Below are positions 37,877 to 42,033 of a DNA stretch of 42,033 bases, one piece after another. Origin of the DNA: a virus. Each line of letters opens with the position of its first letter. Position 1 is the first letter of the stretch. Under the pieces are notes generated by a model. It ran no database searches. It had not been told where the DNA came from and was given only the letters and a program-made list of their open reading frames with translations. Position numbers and translations under genes: made by a program. The stretch spans positions 1-42,033 of IMG/VR virus record IMGVR_UViG_3300010157_000112; one strand, given 5' to 3'.

Positions 37877-38641
37877 ATGGCAACAGATTCACCCGTTGTT
37901 GAGAATGCAGTGGCTCAAGAAGCTTTTGCTTCAGAAGTCAATCCAACTCAAACAACTCAAGCAGTGGCCTCCCAACAGTTCACAGAACAAAAGGGATACA
38001 CTGAAGACGATCTAAAGCGAGTACGTGAACAAGAAAAATCAAAACTTTACCCTCAGATAGATTCACTTAAAGAAGAATTAAATCTTCTTAAGAAAGAACG
38101 TGAAGAGCGTGTAGCAGCAGCTGAAGCAGCGAAAGCAGAAGCAGAAGCAGTAGCTAAGCGCCAAGCAGAATCCGAACTAGATGTTCGTCAACTTCTTGAG
38201 GTTAAGGAAAAAGAATGGGCAGCCCAACTTGATGAAATTCGTCAAGAGAATGCTCGTAAGGATGCACTACTAGAGCGTGAACGCCAGTATGCAGAACTTA
38301 CTAACTATCGTAATCGTCGTTTAGAAGAAGAACGGGATAACATAATCCCTGAGCTTGTAGATCTAATCTCAGGAAATAATCCCGACGAGATTGAACAAAG
38401 CATCACCAATCTTAGAGATCGTTCGTCTAAGATACTAGATTCGGCACAGCAGGCACTTCAGTCCACCCGTCGTGAGATGGTAGGAACTAAGACTACTTTG
38501 CCACCAACCATGGAAAACAATTCGGATCAACAACAGTTCACGGCAGAACAACTTTCTGCTATGTCGGTTACTGAATACGCAAAAATCAGAAATAAGCTAC
38601 TCCCAGGAGTATCTTCACCTGATCGAGGAATCTTTGGTTAA
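37877..38641 (+). CDS. Capsid scaffolding protein
   Basis: A 254-residue, acidic, strongly coiled-coil protein (about residues 50-170: LKRVREQEKSKLYPQIDSLK, LEVKEKEWAAQLDEI) immediately before the capsid gene. No protease motif is visible. This is the standard position and composition of a capsid-assembly scaffold that is expelled or degraded. AAAGGAA site. Confidence 0.85.
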   Translation: MATDSPVVENAVAQEAFASEVNPTQTTQAVASQQFTEQKGYTEDDLKRVREQEKSKLYPQIDSLKEELNLLKKEREERVAAAEAAKAEAEAVAKRQAESELDVRQLLEVKEKEWAAQLDEIRQENARKDALLERERQYAELTNYRNRRLEEERDNIIPELVDLISGNNPDEIEQSITNLRDRSSKILDSAQQALQSTRREMVGTKTTLPPTMENNSDQQQFTAEQLSAMSVTEYAKIRNKLLPGVSSPDRGIFG

Positions 38642-38688
38642 TAGTTTTACACCCCCTAACCCATATATGAACAAGGAGTAATACCGAC

Positions 38689-39765
38689 ATGGCATCAGCC
38701 GTAACAGGTACCGGCAATTTAGCCGCAGCACCTACAGCGTATTCTGGTTCAAACAGCCAGCTTACACAAGCAATTCAGACCATCTGGTCTAAGGAAATTC
38801 TATTCCAATCAATGCCTATCTTGCGCTTCGAACAATTCGCAGTCAAGAAGACAGAACTTGGCGTAGCTCCTGGACTCCAGATCAACTTCATGCGTTACAA
38901 CAACCTCGGATTCGCATCTTCACTAGTTGAAGGCGTCCGTATGTCAACAAGCGCATTGACAGCACAACAGTTCTCAATCACAGTAGCAGAGCACGGCTTT
39001 GCAATTGCTGTATCAGAACTACTACTTAACGCATCATTCGATGACGTTATGGCATCAGCTTCACGTCTTCTTGGACGTAACATGGCTCTCTACCTTGATG
39101 GCCAGGCTCGTGACACACTCATGGCAGCTTCATCCGTAATCTACGGTGAAGATCGCTCAGCCCTAACAGGTTCTAACAACTGGTATGACTACGGCACAGT
39201 AGCAACATCACGTGCAACCCTTACAGGTGCAGCTTACCTATCTCCACACGTTGTTAAGGACGCAGTTGAGAGCCTCTCAACAAAGAACATCCCACGTCTT
39301 GGTGAGACATATGTTGCATTCGTGCATCCACACCAATCACGTCGTCTTCGTGACAATCCTGAGTTCATTGAAGTAACCAAGTACGCAGCTCCAGGTAACT
39401 TCATGCTCGGTGAAATTGGTCGTCTATACGATACAGTCTTCATCGAAACAACTCAAATCCAGAAGGTAACAAACGGCGCAGGCAGTGGCTATACCACTGA
39501 CTCAGTTGTTGCTCCTGGAGATATCACATACCCAACTGGTGGAGGATACACAACACCAGTAACAAAGACCGGTAACGGTAACAAGGATCGCTACTCAGCA
39601 ATCTTTATTGGTGACAACGCATTCGGTCACGCTATTTCACTTCCAGTGGAACTTCGTGACGGCGGTATTCTTGACTTCGGTCGTGAGCACGCTCTTGCTT
39701 GGTACGCAATTTACGGTCTTGGCCTTATTACAGATCAGTCTGTAATCATCGCAGAAACCAACTAA
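38689..39765 (+). CDS. Major capsid protein, N4-gp56 family
   Basis: A 358-residue protein following the scaffold. Features of the N4-gp56 capsid family: QAIQTIWSKEILFQSMPILR, GLQINFMRYNNL, the GVRMSTSALTAQQFSITVAE region, FVHPHQSRRLRDNPEFIEV, LGEIGRLYDTVFIETT, and a C-terminal HALAWYAIYG. HK97-like fold. AAGGAG site. Strong codon use and position suggest high expression. Confidence 0.9.
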   Translation: MASAVTGTGNLAAAPTAYSGSNSQLTQAIQTIWSKEILFQSMPILRFEQFAVKKTELGVAPGLQINFMRYNNLGFASSLVEGVRMSTSALTAQQFSITVAEHGFAIAVSELLLNASFDDVMASASRLLGRNMALYLDGQARDTLMAASSVIYGEDRSALTGSNNWYDYGTVATSRATLTGAAYLSPHVVKDAVESLSTKNIPRLGETYVAFVHPHQSRRLRDNPEFIEVTKYAAPGNFMLGEIGRLYDTVFIETTQIQKVTNGAGSGYTTDSVVAPGDITYPTGGGYTTPVTKTGNGNKDRYSAIFIGDNAFGHAISLPVELRDGGILDFGREHALAWYAIYGLGLITDQSVIIAETN

Positions 39766-39775
39766 TTTAAACCCC

Positions 39776-39801
39776 GAGGGGGTTAGGAAACTAGCCCCCT
39801 C
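39776..39801 (+). other. 11-bp hairpin with GAAA loop after capsid gene
   Basis: GAGGGGGTTAG (39776-39786) pairs completely (one G-U) with CTAGCCCCCTC (39791-39801), leaving a GAAA loop, an unusually stable GNRA-type tetraloop. No U-run follows, so it probably protects the 3' end of capsid mRNA or partly terminates. Confidence 0.7.
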
Positions 39802-39831
39802 ACCCTAAAACCTACAAGGAGAACACACATC

Positions 39832-40197
39832 GTGGCAAAAGCAAAAGTAACTGACGTAACAGGTCGTCAACGTGAAGATCAAATTAAGGCAGTGGCAGAA
39901 CAGCAAGCAGCTCGTGTTAACGAGATGTCTATGGCAACAGCTGTAAAAGAAGTCAAGGATGCAACAGAAGTTGTGGATATGACTATTCCTTCAGCACCAA
40001 CCGTTATTGATGAAGTAGAAAGCGTGGGCGTTAGCCTAGCAGACGATTCAGTCGTAGTGCGTGTGGCAGAAAACATTGATCAGATGACCATCGGAGCAGG
40101 AAATAGTTATTCTTTCCAGGCCGGTAAAAAATATAAGGTGTCAAAGCATGTAGCTAATCACCTTCAAGAAAAAGGTTATCTGTACGATAGATTGTAA
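39832..40197 (+). CDS. Hypothetical head protein
   Basis: A 121-residue protein starting GTG after AAGGAGA. The N-terminal half is an acidic/basic helix; the C-terminal 40 residues (SYSFQAGKKYKVSKHVANHL and LYDRL) form a strand-rich domain found in phage head or connector proteins downstream of capsid genes. Could be a head-tail joining or minor capsid protein. Confidence 0.6.
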   Translation: MAKAKVTDVTGRQREDQIKAVAEQQAARVNEMSMATAVKEVKDATEVVDMTIPSAPTVIDEVESVGVSLADDSVVVRVAENIDQMTIGAGNSYSFQAGKKYKVSKHVANHLQEKGYLYDRL

Positions 40198-40267
40198 GAG
40201 AGCTTTTTAAGACTCTCTTATCCCGCCCCCTGCAGACAACCGCCCTCCTGTCTGTAGGGGGTCTTTA
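40195..40267 (+). terminator. Double hairpin terminator
   Basis: The first hairpin, TAAGAGAG/CTCTCTTA (about 40195-40221), overlaps the stop codon. The second, CCCCCTGCAGACA (40226-40238) with TGTCTGTAGGGGG (40249-40261), is followed by TCTTTAA. A strong bipartite termination signal. Confidence 0.75.
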
Positions 40268-40334
40268 ACGTTTAGGCGGATTATTTAAGCAAAATCTAAG
40301 ATGATATGCACAAGCAACCTTATATGGAGGATCA

Positions 40335-41885
40335 GTGGCCACCTTATCACAACTCGCTAGTAGATTGCGGTCAGAAATTGGCGATACTCCACGTTCTTTT
40401 GTAGACACTTACACAGGCGATGGATTAACAACTAGATTTCAACTTAGTCAAGCTCCAGTTCTAGGCAGTAGCCTAGTTATTACAGTGGCTGTCCCAACAT
40501 CTACATCTACAGTAACAGCTGCCTCAGCTGCCTCAGGAACCATTACCTATACTTCTAGCAACTCTTTAACCGCTGGACAAACTGTAAACATTACTGGATT
40601 AACTAACTCTATTTCTATAACCGCTATTGCGGGTTCTGGCTCCGTTGTAACTTACTCGACAACGTCAACAACAGGTCTTTCAGCAGGGCAAACGATTACT
40701 ATATCTGGTTCTACCACAACTGGTTTTAATGGTACAAAAACTATTTTAGCAGTCAATGCCGGAACTAGTTTTACAGTTACCTCTGCTGTTACCGGAGCAA
40801 CTTCAACTGCAACAGGTACGTATTCATCCCCGTTTAATTTAACTGGTGTGATAGTAGCCTCTAGAACTACAACATCTTTTACAGTAACTAATGCCACCAC
40901 TGGTGTTGCAGTAACTGGCGCCTCAGCAGTGGCCTCTGGTTTGGCTACAACATTTGACGTCTCTTCTACTACAGTTATAGAAGAAGGCATCGGCATTATG
41001 ACCTTGGCAACGGCTCCTGCAAACAATGCGGTAATTACTGTATCCGGTACAGCCTACCGATATTTTACTGATTCTGAAGTATCCTATTATATAACCACTG
41101 CCTTTATAGAACATACGCGTAATGAAGCCGATACTAATGGTAGTGCGATTAGTCAACTAAATAGACTTCCAGGTATTGAAGAATACCCATTAATTCTCTT
41201 AGCATCAACTATGGCTCTTTACACCTTGGCTAATGATGCGGCGTTTGACATTGATATTATTTCTCCAGATGGCGTATCTATCCCACGTTCTGAGCGTTAC
41301 CGCCAGCTCATGGAAATGGTTCAAGCAAAGAAGGAACAGTATCGTGAGCTTTGTTCCCTACTCAACATTGGCCTTCATCGCATTGAGGTATTTACTCTGC
41401 GCCGTATTAGCCGCATGACAAATCGTTATATTCCCGTATATCATCCTCAAGAAATTGATGACGGATCAATTCCACAAAGAGTTTCTCTACCTATCCCTAA
41501 CTACGGAGATACTGCACCTGACGTACCAGTTATTTCTAAAGATCTATCACTTTATGCTGGGGATGATTTTATGGAGGTCATTAAATTCTCTATGGATATT
41601 ACTTCCTATACTCCTCTTTCTCAAATTCGTCTATATCCATCTATTCCTGGAAGCAGAGTTGGTCCAGTAATTGTTGGAACATTTACTTTAACAAAGAGTG
41701 CGTCTGTAGTAGGCGGAATTGTAGATACATTAACCATGACTCTTCCCGGCTCAGTTACACGAGATTTACCAAATGTTTCATACTACGATTTGCAAATGAC
41801 CTCAAATAGCGGAAAAGTTAAGACATACCTTTATGGCAAGGTATTTACACACTCAGAGGTTAGTAATCCACTAGGACCCTTCTAA
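40335..41885 (+). CDS. Connector-like protein with inserted Ig-like modules
   Basis: A 516-residue protein from GTG with GGAGG. The N-terminal 50 residues (LASRLRSEIGDTPRSFVDTY, TTRFQLSQAPV) and the part after about 215 (GIGIMTLATAPANNAVITVS and YRYFTDSEVSYYITTAFIEH) read as one connector or neck domain. They are interrupted by about 160 Ser/Thr/Ala-rich residues with Ig-like VNITGLT and QTITISGST strands. The C-terminal part is a further strand-rich domain. The insertion suggests a domain-shuffled virion surface feature. Confidence 0.65.
   Translation: MATLSQLASRLRSEIGDTPRSFVDTYTGDGLTTRFQLSQAPVLGSSLVITVAVPTSTSTVTAASAASGTITYTSSNSLTAGQTVNITGLTNSISITAIAGSGSVVTYSTTSTTGLSAGQTITISGSTTTGFNGTKTILAVNAGTSFTVTSAVTGATSTATGTYSSPFNLTGVIVASRTTTSFTVTNATTGVAVTGASAVASGLATTFDVSSTTVIEEGIGIMTLATAPANNAVITVSGTAYRYFTDSEVSYYITTAFIEHTRNEADTNGSAISQLNRLPGIEEYPLILLASTMALYTLANDAAFDIDIISPDGVSIPRSERYRQLMEMVQAKKEQYRELCSLLNIGLHRIEVFTLRRISRMTNRYIPVYHPQEIDDGSIPQRVSLPIPNYGDTAPDVPVISKDLSLYAGDDFMEVIKFSMDITSYTPLSQIRLYPSIPGSRVGPVIVGTFTLTKSASVVGGIVDTLTMTLPGSVTRDLPNVSYYDLQMTSNSGKVKTYLYGKVFTHSEVSNPLGPF
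40500..40930 (+). repeat. Ig-like Thr/Ser-rich cassette within connector gene
   Basis: The region encodes repeated modules: TSTVTAASAASGTITYTSSN, TAGQTVNITGLTNS, then YSTTSTTGLSAGQTITISGS and SFTVTNATTGVAVTG. The VNITGLT module also occurs in the 24898 protein. Such Ig-like cassettes are known to be shuffled among phage structural genes. Confidence 0.65.
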
Positions 41886-42033
41886 TGAGTTGCTTAGATA
41901 ACTGCGGAACATGTACTCAATGTACTGAACTTATTATCGTTACTGATGTATCTCCAGGCATTACTTATATAACCTCTGATCTTATTCCAGACCCTCTCTC
42001 CCCAGACATTACTAATATTGCTGCTACCGGTCC
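41885..42033 (+). CDS. Partial Cys-rich protein, 3' end outside window
   Basis: Starts at a TAATG junction with the connector gene. The visible 49 residues begin MSCLDNCGTCTQC, a tight Cys cluster, then a strand-rich, Pro/Thr/Asp-rich segment. Probably a structural or neck protein; the rest is outside the window. Confidence 0.55.
   Translation, partial: MSCLDNCGTCTQCTELIIVTDVSPGITYITSDLIPDPLSPDITNIAATG

Noticed and set aside
1-42033. Integrase, attachment site or prophage boundary
   Set aside because: No recombinase motif or tRNA-adjacent direct repeat was found in this window.

Overview
This window is a contiguous piece of a tailed double-stranded DNA phage (Caudoviricetes). The right part carries a phage head module in canonical order: HNH endonuclease, terminase large subunit, portal, scaffold, N4-gp56-type major capsid protein and a connector-like protein. 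No integrase, attachment site, ribosomal RNA or tRNA was seen. An actinobacterial host is likely (inference) from a BldC/MerR-like helix-turn-helix protein, a DUF7455-like zinc ribbon, a DUF6321-like protein, an SLT_3-like lytic enzyme and an MNTFLP-type Pyr_excise family protein. Most starts have purine-rich Shine-Dalgarno sites, and ATGA, GTGA and TAATG junctions are common.

Layout. (1) 1-9515, rightward: small, often zinc-binding genes, then an NTase-like protein, a HAD-like protein without its nucleophile, a TGT/DpdA-like protein, a class II (B12-dependent) ribonucleotide reductase and an acidic mini-protein, closed by a terminator at 9534-9568. (2) 22421-9576, leftward: about 26 mostly small, probably early genes. 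The large ones are a MoxR-type AAA+ ATPase and a von Willebrand A protein with an N-terminal HExxH motif. A 12-13 base motif (CCAACACAAACAA in the transcribed sense) recurs about every 1.2 kb, and two stretches (19522-19818 and 21386-21848) are non-coding but highly structured. (3) 22422-22845: divergent control region. (4) 22846-32029, rightward: Hsp20, zinc ribbons, a KTSC-like protein, an HslV/proteasome-like peptidase, a PASTA/Ig-like protein, a 1054-residue basic low-complexity protein, an Arr-like ADP-ribosyltransferase and an HNH protein. (5) 32553-32026, leftward: an exported SLT-type lytic enzyme inserted against the late transcription. (6) 32784-42033, rightward: packaging and head genes. 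The first and last genes are cut by the window edges.

How they may work together. The reductase would supply deoxynucleotides for replication. The MoxR/VWA pair is a chaperone-like remodelling module of unknown client. The HslV-like peptidase, Hsp20 and Arr-like enzyme are accessory proteins that could act on capsid maturation or host takeover. HNH, terminase, portal, scaffold and capsid form the packaging and head machine. The most unusual observations are the evenly spaced transcription-oriented motif of the leftward block, the two structured non-coding stretches, an embedded overlapping gene at 20054-20203, a displaced copy of a gene start at 32784, and Ig-like cassettes inserted into a connector protein.
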